A stretch of DNA of 64,000 nucleotides from Bacteroidota bacterium. GTDB taxonomy: Bacteria; Bacteroidota; Bacteroidia; Chitinophagales; Chitinophagaceae. Of this stretch, positions 1 to 8,881 are shown one piece after another (position 1 is the stretch's first letter; the number at the start of each line of letters is the position of its first letter). The position numbers and the translations under genes are program-made. Below the pieces are notes generated by a model that searched no databases, was not told the DNA's origin, and worked only from the letters and a program-made list of their open reading frames with translations. The stretch lies in NCBI GenBank assembly GCA_023433345.1, contig JAEZDA010000091.1, positions 11,661 to 75,660 of the forward strand, read 5' to 3'.

Positions 1-930
1 GCCGCAAAGATCGCCATCCTCCTTCATGACATTGGCCACGGGCCTTTCTCTCATGCACTGGAACATGTGATGGCAGAAGGGATGGATCATGAGCAGATAT
101 CCGTTGTTCTCATGGAAGAACTCAACAAACGGTTCAATGGAAAATTGCAGATGGCCATTGATATTTTTAAGAACACCTATCCAAAAAAATTTCTTCACCA
201 GTTAGTAAGTGGTCAGTTGGATGTGGATAGAATGGATTATTTAACGCGTGACAGTTTTTTCACAGGAGTGAATGAAGGCGCTATCGGGTACGATCGCATT
301 CTTAAAATGCTCACCGTGCATAATGGAGAATTGATGGTTGAGGAGAAAGGTATCTATTCGATTGAAAAATTTCTTGTGGCCCGAAGACTGATGTACTGGC
401 AGGTTTATTTACACAAAACCGTTTTGAGTGCAGAGCAAATGCTGCAGAGAATTGTAAAACGTGCACGCCTTTTAAGGGCGGAATGCGATGAGCCGCTTCA
501 CAGTTTTATTAACAACAGCGAAAAAAGCATCGAAAAGTTTTGCAACATGGATGATACTGATCTGATGATGGCGATAAAAAAATGGAGACAACATCCCGAC
601 AAAGTACTGAGAATTTTATGCGAGGGAATCATTGATAGAAAACTGCTGAAAGTGAAATATTTCGGAGAGCCTTTGGATGAACAATTAATAGAAAAAAGAA
701 GAACAGAGGTTCAGGGAAAATATGATCTCACCGCCGAAGAAGTTTCCTGGCTGGTATTCACCGGGGAAGCAACGAGCAAAACATACGACTTTGAAGGTGA
801 GCAGATACACATCCTGTTCAAAGATGGAACTGTTAAATACATTTCGGAGGTAGACAATGCCCTTATAAACGAAAACCTCCAAAACAAGATTAAAAAATAT
901 TACATTTGTTCACTTAACTTAAATAATTAA
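1..930 (+). CDS. HD domain phosphohydrolase, 5' truncated
   Basis: The frame is open from base 1, so the true start lies outside the window. The first residues read AAKIAILLHDIGHGPFSHALE, which holds the HD metal-binding motif (LLHDIGHGPFSH) of the dGTPase/SpoT-like HD superfamily. A second family-typical stretch, QLDVDRMDYLTRDS, follows near residues 75-90. Roughly the first 100 residues of a usual 400-residue family member are missing. Proteins of this type are generally called HD phosphohydrolases acting on nucleotides, but the substrate cannot be read from sequence. The gene ends 18 bp before lpxD on the same strand, so cotranscription is plausible. The family call is firm and the substrate unknown. 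Confidence 0.88.
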   Translation, partial: AAKIAILLHDIGHGPFSHALEHVMAEGMDHEQISVVLMEELNKRFNGKLQMAIDIFKNTYPKKFLHQLVSGQLDVDRMDYLTRDSFFTGVNEGAIGYDRILKMLTVHNGELMVEEKGIYSIEKFLVARRLMYWQVYLHKTVLSAEQMLQRIVKRARLLRAECDEPLHSFINNSEKSIEKFCNMDDTDLMMAIKKWRQHPDKVLRILCEGIIDRKLLKVKYFGEPLDEQLIEKRRTEVQGKYDLTAEEVSWLVFTGEATSKTYDFEGEQIHILFKDGTVKYISEVDNALINENLQNKIKKYYICSLNLNN

Positions 931-948
931 TAGTAGTTTTTCCAAAAA

Positions 949-1995
949 ATGCAATTTACAGCAGCGCAGATAGCAGCCCTCATCAAAGGGAAAGTGGAAG
1001 GTGAGGAAGGGGCGACTGTATCTTCATTTGGAAAAATCGAAGAGGCAGGCGAAGGACAGCTTGCGTTTCTTGCCAACCCGAAGTATGAAGATTATCTCTA
1101 CACCACGAATGCTTCGATCATTATCATTAACGAAACTCTTGAACTTGAAAAGCCTTTAAAGGCAACCCTCATCAGGGTTAAGGATCCGTACAGCGCTTTT
1201 GCCACCTTACTGGATCAATACCAGCAAATGAAAACCCAGGCCCTTGCGGGTGTGCAGGAGCCAAGTTATATTCATGCCACTGCAAAAATGGGTAACAACG
1301 TTTTCATCGGGGCCTTTGTTTACCTCGGTGAAAATGTGATATTGGGAGACGGTGTAAAAATATTTCCGAACAGTTATATAGGGGCAAACGTTGTTGTTGG
1401 TGAGAATACGATCATCCATCCCGGCGTAAAAATTTATCACGATTGTATCATTGGAAGAAATGTAAAGATCCATGCTGGAGTGGTGATCGGCAGCGATGGT
1501 TTTGGTTTCGCCCCGCAGGCCGATGGCTCATTTTTTAAGGTTCCGCAAATTGGAAACGTGATAATAGAAGACAATGTTGAGATAGGCGCCAATGCCACCA
1601 TTGATCGCGCCACCATGGGTTCAACAATTATCAAGGCAGGGGTAAAAATTGATAATCTTGTTCAGGTTGCCCATAACGTTGAAGTTGGTCATAACACTGT
1701 CATTGCAGCGCAGGCAGGCGTGAGCGGAAGTACCAAGATCGGTAAAAACGTGATGATCGGGGGCCAGGCAGGTATTGTCGGGCACATCCAGATCGCTGAC
1801 GGCACAAAGATCAATGCGCAAAGCGGCGTAAGTAAATCGATAAAATCACCTAATACGGCTGTAACAGGTTCGCCGGCATTTGAATACACCAGTGCTTTGC
1901 GCAGCCAGGCCGTTAACCGGAACCTGCCCGAACTCGAAAAGAGATTATCGGAACTGGAACACATCATCAAATCTCTTCGCCAGAGCGCCGAATAA
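949..1995 (+). CDS. lpxD: UDP-3-O-acylglucosamine N-acyltransferase LpxD
   Basis: LpxD adds the second hydroxyacyl chain, from acyl-ACP, to the amino group of UDP-3-O-acylglucosamine in lipid A synthesis, in the cytoplasm. The 348-residue protein has the LpxD N-terminal uridine-binding domain (about residues 1-100) followed by left-handed beta-helix hexapeptide repeats (about 105-310). The segment VQVAHNVEVGHNT carries the expected catalytic histidine. A short helical C-terminus ends the protein, as in the family. The ATG lies 18 bp after the HD gene, and lpxC-fabZ and lpxA follow, forming the usual Bacteroidota lipid A cluster. Confidence 0.95.
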   Translation: MQFTAAQIAALIKGKVEGEEGATVSSFGKIEEAGEGQLAFLANPKYEDYLYTTNASIIIINETLELEKPLKATLIRVKDPYSAFATLLDQYQQMKTQALAGVQEPSYIHATAKMGNNVFIGAFVYLGENVILGDGVKIFPNSYIGANVVVGENTIIHPGVKIYHDCIIGRNVKIHAGVVIGSDGFGFAPQADGSFFKVPQIGNVIIEDNVEIGANATIDRATMGSTIIKAGVKIDNLVQVAHNVEVGHNTVIAAQAGVSGSTKIGKNVMIGGQAGIVGHIQIADGTKINAQSGVSKSIKSPNTAVTGSPAFEYTSALRSQAVNRNLPELEKRLSELEHIIKSLRQSAE

Positions 1996-2013
1996 GGCAG
2001 CTCATCTTAGCCC

Positions 2014-2041
2014 TTGTAATACAATAGTTTTCCTATTTTTG
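2014..2041 (+). promoter_or_regulatory. TAnnTTTG promoter of lpxC-fabZ
   Basis: TATTTTTG at 2034-2041 matches the Bacteroidota -7 element. A TTG at 2014-2016 lies 17 bp upstream, as expected for the -33 element. The -7 element ends only 5 bp before the lpxC ATG, so transcription would begin at or beside the start codon. lpxC-fabZ may therefore be transcribed independently of lpxD. Confidence 0.6.
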
Positions 2042-2046
2042 CCGCT

Positions 2047-3465
2047 ATGGAATTAATCCGCGGAAACGAGGTGGAATATCAGCATACCCTTAAGTCGGAA
2101 ATCAATATTTCAGGCGCCGGAATTCACACCGGGCGATCAGTTTCCATGAACCTGAAGCCTGCCAACCCCAATTACGGTATTTACTTCCAACGCGTAGATC
2201 TTCCAGACCAACCGCTCATTAAGGCTGATGTAGACAATGTGGTGGAAACCAACCGCAGCACTACTATAGGTATAAAGGATGCCAGGGTGAGCACTATTGA
2301 ACACCTGATGGCAGCCCTGGTAGGCATGAGGATAGATAATGTTCTTATCGAAATAAATGGCGAAGAGGTGCCCATTCTGGACGGCAGCTCCCAACCCTTC
2401 GTTGATGCAATTAAAAAAGCAGGTGTTGAAAAACAGGAGGAGCCGAAAATTTACTATCCCATCCAGGAAAATATAGTTTTTGTAGATGAAGAGAAAGATG
2501 TTGAGATGGTGGCGCTTCCTTATGATGGCTACCGCATCAATACACTGATAGACTTCAATTCTCCCGTACTTGGAACCCAGCACGCCGGGCTGAATAACAT
2601 GAACGATTTCGGGGAGAATATCGCATCAAGCCGCACATTTTGCTTCTTTCACGAACTGGAACTGTTGCTGGAACATAACCTCATTAAAGGCGGCGATATC
2701 AATAATGCAATTGTGGTGGTTGATAAGCCGGTAACTGATGAACAGGTTGAAAGAATATCAAAAGTGTTTCACAAAACAGATGTGCAGGTTAGTGAAGAAG
2801 GAATTCTGAACAATCTTGAACTGCGTTATCCTAACGAACCTGCCCGGCATAAGTTGCTTGACGTTGTTGGAGATCTTGCTCTTGTAGGGCTTCCATTCCG
2901 CGGGCACATTATTGCAAATCGCCCCGGACACTCCTCAAATGTAAAGTTTGCCAAAAAGATAAAGGATCATATCAAAAAGGTGAAGGCTACTATGGATGTA
3001 CCTAAGTACGATGCCACCCAGCCTCCCTTACTTGATATTCACGCCATAGAAAAAACGCTTCCACATCGTTTTCCATTTTTGCTGGTAGATAAGGTGATGG
3101 AGCTTACGGACAAGTATGTGATCGCTATAAAGAATGTTACCTACAATGAACCGTTCTTCCAGGGTCACTTTCCCGGCAACTGCGTGATGCCCGGAGTTTT
3201 GCAAATAGAGGCTCTTGCCCAGGCCGGAGGCTTTCTTGCAATTCCCCGAGACACGGAAGATCAATATGATACATACTTTCTTAAAATAGAAAGCTGTAAA
3301 TTCAAACAAAAAGTAGTGCCCGGCGATACGCTTATCCTCAAAATGGAACTCTTACAACCCATAAGGCGTGGGATTTGTGAAATGAAAGGAACTATTTATA
3401 TTGGAGAAAAGCTGGTTACCGAAGCCGTGTTGGTGGCCCAAATTGTAAAAAGACCCAAAGAGTAA
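2047..3465 (+). CDS. lpxC-fabZ: Bifunctional LpxC deacetylase / FabZ dehydratase
   Basis: This 472-residue fusion joins two enzymes of the same pathway. Residues 1 to about 310 are LpxC, the zinc-dependent UDP-3-O-acyl-GlcNAc deacetylase that commits lipid A synthesis. Its motifs are IEHLMAALVG and ARHKLLDVVGDLAL, which hold zinc and catalytic residues. Residues about 325-472 are FabZ, the 3-hydroxyacyl-ACP dehydratase, with LPHRFPFLLVDKV and QGHFPGNCVMPGVLQIEALA carrying the catalytic His and Glu. The fusion is a known feature of Bacteroidota and supports the taxonomic call. lpxA starts 3 bp downstream. Having both enzymes in one chain may balance use of the hydroxyacyl-ACP pool; that is inference. 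Confidence 0.96.
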   Translation: MELIRGNEVEYQHTLKSEINISGAGIHTGRSVSMNLKPANPNYGIYFQRVDLPDQPLIKADVDNVVETNRSTTIGIKDARVSTIEHLMAALVGMRIDNVLIEINGEEVPILDGSSQPFVDAIKKAGVEKQEEPKIYYPIQENIVFVDEEKDVEMVALPYDGYRINTLIDFNSPVLGTQHAGLNNMNDFGENIASSRTFCFFHELELLLEHNLIKGGDINNAIVVVDKPVTDEQVERISKVFHKTDVQVSEEGILNNLELRYPNEPARHKLLDVVGDLALVGLPFRGHIIANRPGHSSNVKFAKKIKDHIKKVKATMDVPKYDATQPPLLDIHAIEKTLPHRFPFLLVDKVMELTDKYVIAIKNVTYNEPFFQGHFPGNCVMPGVLQIEALAQAGGFLAIPRDTEDQYDTYFLKIESCKFKQKVVPGDTLILKMELLQPIRRGICEMKGTIYIGEKLVTEAVLVAQIVKRPKE

Positions 3466-3468
3466 GCA

Positions 3469-4266
3469 ATGATAAGTTCCCAAGCCTATATACACCCGGG
3501 CGCAGTCATCGGTAAAAATGTTCGCATAGATCCCTTTGCGGCCATACACGCTGATGTTAGCATTGGGGACGATACCCACATTATGAGTAATGTGGTGATA
3601 ATGGAAGGCACCACGATAGGAAAATCCTGTTTGGTTTTTCCCGGAGCTGTTATAGGTGCCATTCCGCAAGACCTGAAATTTATCGGCGAAAAAACCACGG
3701 TGGAAATCGGTGACAACACTACGATCCGCGAATTTGTTACAATTAACCGGGGTACCCAGGATAAATGGAAAACGGTGGTTGGAAACGATTGCCTCCTGAT
3801 GGCCTATGCGCACGTTGCGCATGATTGCGTTCTTGGCGATCATGTTATTCTTGCCAACTCGGTACAGCTCGCAGGTCATGTTGAAATTGGCGACTACGCA
3901 ATTTTAGGCGGGATGGCCGGAGCGCCCCAGTTTACAAGGATCGGGGCCCATACCTATATTGCTGGGCATACCGTTATTAGAAAAGATGTGCCTCCATTTA
4001 TAAAAGCAGGCAGAACGCCATTGAGCTATGTTGGCGTTAATTCGGTGGGAATGCAGCGAAGAGGTTTTGGCTCTCAAACGATCAATGAAATACTGGAGAT
4101 TTATCGCAACATTTACAACAGGAAACTCAATATCACGCAGGCACTTGAATACATAGAAGGAAACCTGCCCGCCACAAAGGAAAAGCAAGAAATAGTTTCC
4201 TTCATTCGCGATAGCAAAAAAGGAATTATAAAGGTTTACAACAAAGACGAGGCTAATGAGGATTAG
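3469..4266 (+). CDS. lpxA: UDP-N-acetylglucosamine O-acyltransferase LpxA
   Basis: LpxA transfers a 3-hydroxyacyl chain from ACP to the 3-OH of UDP-GlcNAc, the first lipid A step. The 265-residue length matches the family. Hexapeptide repeats of the left-handed beta-helix fill residues 1-190 and the helical C-terminal domain follows. The segment YAHVAHDC holds the catalytic histidine, and the GGMAGAPQFTRIG stretch near residues 145-158 is typical. It is cotranscribed with lpxC-fabZ (3 bp gap) and overlaps the next ABC ATPase gene by 11 bp, which suggests translational coupling. Confidence 0.96.
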   Translation: MISSQAYIHPGAVIGKNVRIDPFAAIHADVSIGDDTHIMSNVVIMEGTTIGKSCLVFPGAVIGAIPQDLKFIGEKTTVEIGDNTTIREFVTINRGTQDKWKTVVGNDCLLMAYAHVAHDCVLGDHVILANSVQLAGHVEIGDYAILGGMAGAPQFTRIGAHTYIAGHTVIRKDVPPFIKAGRTPLSYVGVNSVGMQRRGFGSQTINEILEIYRNIYNRKLNITQALEYIEGNLPATKEKQEIVSFIRDSKKGIIKVYNKDEANED

Positions 4267-4867
4267 TTTGCACGATGCAGGCAAACGTTTCAATCGTGAA
4301 TGGATCTTCCGTCATTTTACTTTCGAATTTCACCCACAAGGCACTTATGCCATCACCGGACCAAACGGTTCCGGGAAGTCTACACTTTTGCAGGTTGTAG
4401 CAGGCTGCACACAGCATAGTGAAGGAGAGATAACTTACTCTTCAACTACAAAAGGCGGAATAATTGATTCGCCATATAAATACCTTTCTCTGGCGGCACC
4501 ATACCTGGAGCTCGTGGAAGAGATGACTGCAACCGAGTTTTTAAAAATGCACTTTAAGTTTAAATCCGCCACTGATTCAATTGAAATTATTCTTCGTAAA
4601 ACAGGATTGGAAAAATCTGCGCATAAGCAGATCCGGTATTTCAGCAGCGGCATGAAGCAACGTTTGAAACTCGGTCAGGCGTTTTTCAGCGCCACACCGG
4701 TATTGTTACTTGATGAACCAACAACAAACCTTGACGCGGAAGGTATTGAATTGTATAGCGATCTTATCAACAGCTATTCAGCTAACAGGCTTATAATTGT
4801 AAGTAGCAATGAACCCGGAGAATACAGGTTTTGTGAGAACGTGATCAGGATCGGGGATTATAAATGA
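4256..4867 (+). CDS. ABC transporter ATP-binding protein, stand-alone
   Basis: This is a 203-residue single nucleotide-binding domain. Walker A is GPNGSGKST (about residues 35-43), the signature motif is FSSGMKQRLKLGQ, and Walker B is PVLLLDEPTTNLD. It has no membrane segment and no permease gene lies beside it, so its partner must be elsewhere. The start codon sits inside the end of lpxA (11-bp overlap), which places it in the lipid A operon. A role in envelope export is inference from context only; the small size resembles CcmA-like ATPases, but nothing here identifies a substrate. Confidence 0.85.
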   Translation: MRISLHDAGKRFNREWIFRHFTFEFHPQGTYAITGPNGSGKSTLLQVVAGCTQHSEGEITYSSTTKGGIIDSPYKYLSLAAPYLELVEEMTATEFLKMHFKFKSATDSIEIILRKTGLEKSAHKQIRYFSSGMKQRLKLGQAFFSATPVLLLDEPTTNLDAEGIELYSDLINSYSANRLIIVSSNEPGEYRFCENVIRIGDYK

Positions 4868-4896
4868 TTTGGATATTCGGCGATTTGATGATTTGA
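4865..4896. repeat. Degenerate octamer tandem tract A1
   Basis: Four adjoining 8-bp units read TGATTTGG, ATATTCGG, CGATTTGA and TGATTTGA. The first unit includes the TGA stop codon of the ABC ATPase gene, so the tract begins exactly at the gene end. A related tract in the opposite sense (A2) closes the same gap. It resembles no transposon end or CRISPR repeat. Confidence 0.6.
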
Positions 4897-4932
4897 AAAT
4901 TGTTGTTCGAAGTCATCAAACTCTATATACCA

Positions 4933-4980
4933 GGAACTCCGCAACTCACATCATCAAATTACCACATCACCAAATTATCA
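4933..4980. repeat. Degenerate octamer tandem tract A2
   Basis: Six adjoining 8-bp units read GGAACTCC, GCAACTCA, CATCATCA, AATTACCA, CATCACCA and AATTATCA. The last four fit a MATYAYCA consensus and are partly complementary to tract A1, so the gap between the convergent ABC and alanine dehydrogenase genes forms a loose inverted repeat. The tract ends 8 bp before the alanine dehydrogenase stop. Confidence 0.6.
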
Positions 4981-4988
4981 AATCGGTT

Positions 4989-6200
4989 CTACCTGTTACT
5001 CGCTATCAGCAAATTCAGGTCTGTGTATTTAAGATTGAATCTTTCACTGAGGTGAAAATTCGTAAGGCTTCCTTTAAACAAATATATCCCGCTCCTGATA
5101 TTGATCTTGTACCAAACCACATTTTCGATACCGCCATCTTCGGCAGTCTCCAATAAAAGAGGCATCAATACATTGCTTATCGCCTGGGAGGCCGTTCTGG
5201 CAAACCCGCTCGGAATGTTGGGTACGCAATAGTGTATAACATCATATTTTCTGAACACGGGGTTCTTGTGCGAGGTGACCATGCTTGTTTCAAAGCAACC
5301 GCCATGATCTATACTTACATCCACGATAACAGTGCCTGGCCTCATGTCTGCCACCATCTCCTCGGTAACCACTATCGGTGTTCTGCCGCCGCCGGGGCTT
5401 AAAGCGCCTACGGCCACATCGCATGTTCGCAATTGCTTTGCAAGAATTTTGGGCTCGATAACGGAGGTCCATAAACGCTGCCCGATATTATTCTGAAGGC
5501 GTTTTAACCTATAGATACTGTTATCGAAAATTTTAACGCTTGCGCCCATTGCCAATGCAGTTCTGGCTGCATACTCTCCCACAATCCCTGCACCGATGAT
5601 CACCACCTTAGTGGGCGGAATTCCACTGATACCTCCAACCAGCACGCCCTTACCATTGTTTGCATTGCTCAGGTGCTGGCTTGCTATCAACATCACCGCG
5701 CTTCCCGCTATCTCGCTCATGCTCCGAACGATGGGGTTGTGACCACTGTCATCCTTGAGGTTTTCGAAACTCAATGCAGTTATCTTCTTCTCCATCATCT
5801 TTTCCAATATCTCCTTTTTCATAACGGCAAGGTGGATAGGAGAAATTACATATTGCTGAGGCTTGAAGAGTTTGCACTCCTCTTCGCTTATTGGACCGCT
5901 CTTTACAATTACATCGCAATCAAAAACCTTTTCAGCATCGAACACGATCTTAGCACCGGCTTCACTATAATCTTTATCACTGTAATTGGCACCAACGCCC
6001 GCATTGCTTTCCAAGGTAACAGAGTGACCGTTAGCAACCAGAACGCCCACTGCATCCGGTGTAAGCGCGATCCTGTTTTCGTTGAATGATTTTTCGCGGG
6101 GTATACCGATGCACATTTCCTCTCCTTTCGGCTTCACATCGAGGGTCTCTTCTAAGGTCTGATACTGAATGGACGTAACAATCGGGCGGGAGGTTGACAT
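4989..6200 (-). CDS. ald: Alanine dehydrogenase
   Basis: The enzyme reversibly deaminates L-alanine to pyruvate with NAD, linking amino acid and carbon metabolism in the cytoplasm. The 403-residue protein has the AlaDh/PNT N-terminal domain (IGIPREKSFNENRIALTP near residue 31), the substrate-site histidine segment YVISPIHLA, and an NAD-binding Rossmann motif VVIIGAGIVGEYAA near residue 195. About 30 extra residues precede the usual start, as in several Bacteroidota homologues. NAD(P) transhydrogenase alpha is the nearest alternative family. The DHGGCFETS and HYCVPNIPSGFARTAS segments look like alanine dehydrogenase. It is divergent from copA with tsaE between. Confidence 0.9.
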   Translation of the reverse strand: MSTSRPIVTSIQYQTLEETLDVKPKGEEMCIGIPREKSFNENRIALTPDAVGVLVANGHSVTLESNAGVGANYSDKDYSEAGAKIVFDAEKVFDCDVIVKSGPISEEECKLFKPQQYVISPIHLAVMKKEILEKMMEKKITALSFENLKDDSGHNPIVRSMSEIAGSAVMLIASQHLSNANNGKGVLVGGISGIPPTKVVIIGAGIVGEYAARTALAMGASVKIFDNSIYRLKRLQNNIGQRLWTSVIEPKILAKQLRTCDVAVGALSPGGGRTPIVVTEEMVADMRPGTVIVDVSIDHGGCFETSMVTSHKNPVFRKYDVIHYCVPNIPSGFARTASQAISNVLMPLLLETAEDGGIENVVWYKINIRSGIYLFKGSLTNFHLSERFNLKYTDLNLLIASNR

Positions 6201-6246
6201 AACTTATTTAGGTTCAACAATTGTACCGTTGAAACGGCCCGCCAAT

Positions 6247-6657
6247 TTACACAATTATCTCCAGTTTTCTTTTTGTGCTGCCTGCATGTGACAGATAACA
6301 ATGCATTTCCCCGGTGAAGAGATCCGGAAAGCGTTCAGGCCATTCAACGAAACAAAAACTTCCGGATTCAACACATTCTTCTATCCCTGCCTCTATGGCC
6401 TCCTGTTCACTTTTCAACCTGTAAAGATCCAGATGATAAAGCCTGCTCCCGGATTCAGTTTCGTAAATATTGATTATTGAAAATGTAGGACTACTCACGG
6501 TATCTTTTACTCCCAACTCCCCGCAGATTACGGAAATCAGGGTCGTTTTTCCGGCGCCCAGCTCTCCATGAAAAGCGATGACTTTTGAATTACCAGCCTG
6601 TTCGAGAAGCCATTTCGCAGCTAAATTGATCTCTTCAATTGAATAAAGAAATTCCAT
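6247..6657 (-). CDS. tsaE: tRNA threonylcarbamoyladenosine ATPase TsaE
   Basis: TsaE is the ATPase that works with TsaB, TsaC and TsaD to place t6A at position 37 of ANN-decoding tRNAs. The P-loop is HGELGAGKTT near residue 32, followed by the family segments SSPTFSIINIY and LYHLDLYRL, and the C-terminal FVEWPERF. I chose the ATG at 6657 over upstream in-frame starts at 6681 and 6714. It yields about 136 residues, the family's usual length, and the longer forms would place coding sequence across the promoter element at 6661-6668. A 46-bp gap separates it from ald, whose promoter region lies there. Confidence 0.92.
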   Translation of the reverse strand: MEFLYSIEEINLAAKWLLEQAGNSKVIAFHGELGAGKTTLISVICGELGVKDTVSSPTFSIINIYETESGSRLYHLDLYRLKSEQEAIEAGIEECVESGSFCFVEWPERFPDLFTGEMHCYLSHAGSTKRKLEIIV

Positions 6658-6660
6658 CCC

Positions 6661-6668
6661 CAAATATA
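6661..6668 (-). promoter_or_regulatory. TAnnTTTG element at the tsaE start
   Basis: On the minus strand TATATTTG is followed by GGG and then the tsaE ATG. With only 3 bp between element and start codon the mRNA would be leaderless, or translation would start at a later ATG. A matching element for copA lies on the other strand at 6719-6726. Confidence 0.5.
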
Positions 6669-6718
6669 TACCCGATTTCATGTGCGGAGTGGCGAAAAGG
6701 TGTGCGGCAAACATTGAT

Positions 6719-6726
6719 TAATTTTG
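6719..6726 (+). promoter_or_regulatory. TAnnTTTG element at the copA start
   Basis: TAATTTTG ends 4 bp before the copA ATG at 6731. No clear TTG -33 element is visible at the usual spacing. A metal-responsive operator palindrome was not found in the 73-bp divergent region. Confidence 0.5.
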
Positions 6727-6730
6727 CCTT

Positions 6731-8863
6731 ATGGAAAAGATAGACTGGAAGGTGGATGGAATGACATGTAGTAATTGTGCTCTTACTATTTCCAAATTTC
6801 TTCAGAAAGAAGGAATGAAAGATGTAAAGGTTAACCCCATCGACGGACGGGTAAGCTTCGACAACCCGGATAAGGAAACCAATAAATTGATCTCTGGAAT
6901 AAGTGACCTCGGCTACACCGTGTTAAATGCATCTAACGGTAATCACCACGCCCATGATCATGACAATATCCGCACAAAGTTTTTTGGAAGCAACAAAAAG
7001 CGTTTTCTTTTTTGCCTCCCTTTCACACTTGTGCTGATGCTGCACATGTTCGACCGGTGGCTTGCGATCGACTGGTTGATGAATCCATGGTTGCAACTCA
7101 CCCTGTGTCTCCCTGTTTTTATTGTCGGGATGGATTATTTCGGAAGAAGCGCGATCAAAAGCCTGCGTAACGGAGCGCCCAACATGAATGTACTGATCGC
7201 TCTTGGGGCCACTTCGGCTTTTGTGTACAGCCTTACCGGCGCACTGCTCGGTCTTGGCCACGATTTCCTTTTTTTTGAAACAGCTGCATCAATAATTACA
7301 CTCGTGTTCCTGGGGAATTTTATGGAAGATGTGTCGATTCAATCAACTCAACGTGCGGTTAAATCTCTCGCCAAATCTCAAAAAGTGATGGCGAATATGA
7401 TCGCCTTTGATGACAAACATGAGGAGCATGTTTTTCCCGTTGAAAACACAAGCTTGAAAACCGGTGACCTCATATTGATAAAAAACGGTGAGCCGGTTCC
7501 AATCGACTGCAAAATTCTTTGGGGAGAATGCCAGGTAAATGAGGCAATAATAACAGGGGAAAGTATACCAGTTCAAAAAGGAAAAAAAGACTTCCTGATC
7601 GGCGGCAGTGTAATTGAAACCGGGTTGGTGAAAGCACAAGTAACGGCCATTGGCGATAAAACCGTTTTGTCTGGAATTTTGAAAATGGTACAGGATGCTC
7701 AGGGGGAGAAACCCCCGGTGCAAAAAATGGCAGATCGAATCAGCGCCATTTTTGTGCCTGTAGTGCTTGTGATCGCATTGGTGACGCTGCTTGCAAATTA
7801 TTTTATCGCCCCACTTCCTCTCGGTGAATCGATAATGAGGGCCGTTGCGGTGCTCGTGATCGCCTGCCCCTGCGCAATGGGGCTTGCCACGCCTGCTGCA
7901 ATTGCAGTTGGGCTTGGCAGGGCGGCAAAATCAGGCATCCTGTTTCGTAACGCTTCCAGCCTCGAATCTTTTAAGAGTATCAAACAGGCTGTATTCGATA
8001 AGACGGGCACTCTTACAACGGGAAATTTCACCATCAGTAATTTTCATACTAAGATTGATGAAGGTGAATTCAGGAGAATAGTGTCATCGCTGGAAAAATA
8101 CTCCAACCACCCTATCGGCAGATCCATATTTAAAGCATGGCCTGAAACAAATGCTGTTCGCTGGAAAAAAATTGAAGAAGTAAAAGGCCTTGGTATTGAA
8201 GCAACAGACATGGAAGGCAACCTGTATCGTGCAGGATCGGCTGACTTACTGGAAGGCATAGACGAAAACAAAGATCATAATGTTTATATTTTTAAAAACC
8301 AGGAACTCATTGGCTGGATAGATGTTGAAGATGAAATAAGGCAGGAAGCAGGCGATATCATTAAATGGCTGAAGAAAAAAGGGATCAAAACCTTTCTGCT
8401 CACGGGAGACCGTAGGGAGAAGGCTGTAAGAGTTGGAGAAAAATTAGGCATTGATGAAGTGATCGCTGAGCAAAAGCCCGAACAAAAGTTGGAGAAGATC
8501 GCAGAATTAAATGCCCACTCTCCCACAGCAATGATTGGAGATGGAATCAACGATGCGCCCGCACTGGCTAAGGCAACGCTTGGAATTTCACTGAGCGATG
8601 CAGCACATATTGCTATGCAGAGTTCAGACGTAATATTGGTGAATAAAGGATTACAACAACTTCCCGTTGCGCTTGGTTTGGGCAGGCACACTTACAAAAC
8701 GATAAAAGAAAACCTGTTTTGGGCATTCATTTATAACATTGTTGCAATACCCATCGCTGCATTCGGATTGCTTACACCAACTTTTGCCGCACTCACAATG
8801 GGTTTGAGTGATGTTGTTCTTGCAATAAACTCCGGGCGGCTGTTTGTAAAAAAGGTTACATAA
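6731..8863 (+). CDS. copA: Copper-translocating P1B-type ATPase
   Basis: This 710-residue ATPase exports copper(I) across the inner membrane. One N-terminal HMA domain carries GMTCSNC (residues 10-16). A His-rich linker segment (HHAHDHD, near residue 72) follows. The membrane CPC motif is ACPCAMGLATPAA, the phosphorylation site is DKTGTLTTG, the HP locus is SNHPIGRS, and the hinge motif is GDGINDAPALA. CPC plus the HMA domain support copper or silver. Cadmium or zinc transport is less likely. The gene has its own promoter. The stop codon at 8861 is in the same frame as recQ, which follows directly. Two copper-linked-looking genes, the MbnP/MbnH-like pair, lie about 10 kb downstream. Confidence 0.93.
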   Translation: MEKIDWKVDGMTCSNCALTISKFLQKEGMKDVKVNPIDGRVSFDNPDKETNKLISGISDLGYTVLNASNGNHHAHDHDNIRTKFFGSNKKRFLFCLPFTLVLMLHMFDRWLAIDWLMNPWLQLTLCLPVFIVGMDYFGRSAIKSLRNGAPNMNVLIALGATSAFVYSLTGALLGLGHDFLFFETAASIITLVFLGNFMEDVSIQSTQRAVKSLAKSQKVMANMIAFDDKHEEHVFPVENTSLKTGDLILIKNGEPVPIDCKILWGECQVNEAIITGESIPVQKGKKDFLIGGSVIETGLVKAQVTAIGDKTVLSGILKMVQDAQGEKPPVQKMADRISAIFVPVVLVIALVTLLANYFIAPLPLGESIMRAVAVLVIACPCAMGLATPAAIAVGLGRAAKSGILFRNASSLESFKSIKQAVFDKTGTLTTGNFTISNFHTKIDEGEFRRIVSSLEKYSNHPIGRSIFKAWPETNAVRWKKIEEVKGLGIEATDMEGNLYRAGSADLLEGIDENKDHNVYIFKNQELIGWIDVEDEIRQEAGDIIKWLKKKGIKTFLLTGDRREKAVRVGEKLGIDEVIAEQKPEQKLEKIAELNAHSPTAMIGDGINDAPALAKATLGISLSDAAHIAMQSSDVILVNKGLQQLPVALGLGRHTYKTIKENLFWAFIYNIVAIPIAAFGLLTPTFAALTMGLSDVVLAINSGRLFVKKVT

Positions 8864-8881
8864 TTTTCGAAAAATAACGCC

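Noticed and set aside
4869..5156. Plus-strand frame over the end of alanine dehydrogenase
   Set aside because: It begins in tandem tract A1 and runs antisense to a firmly identified gene.
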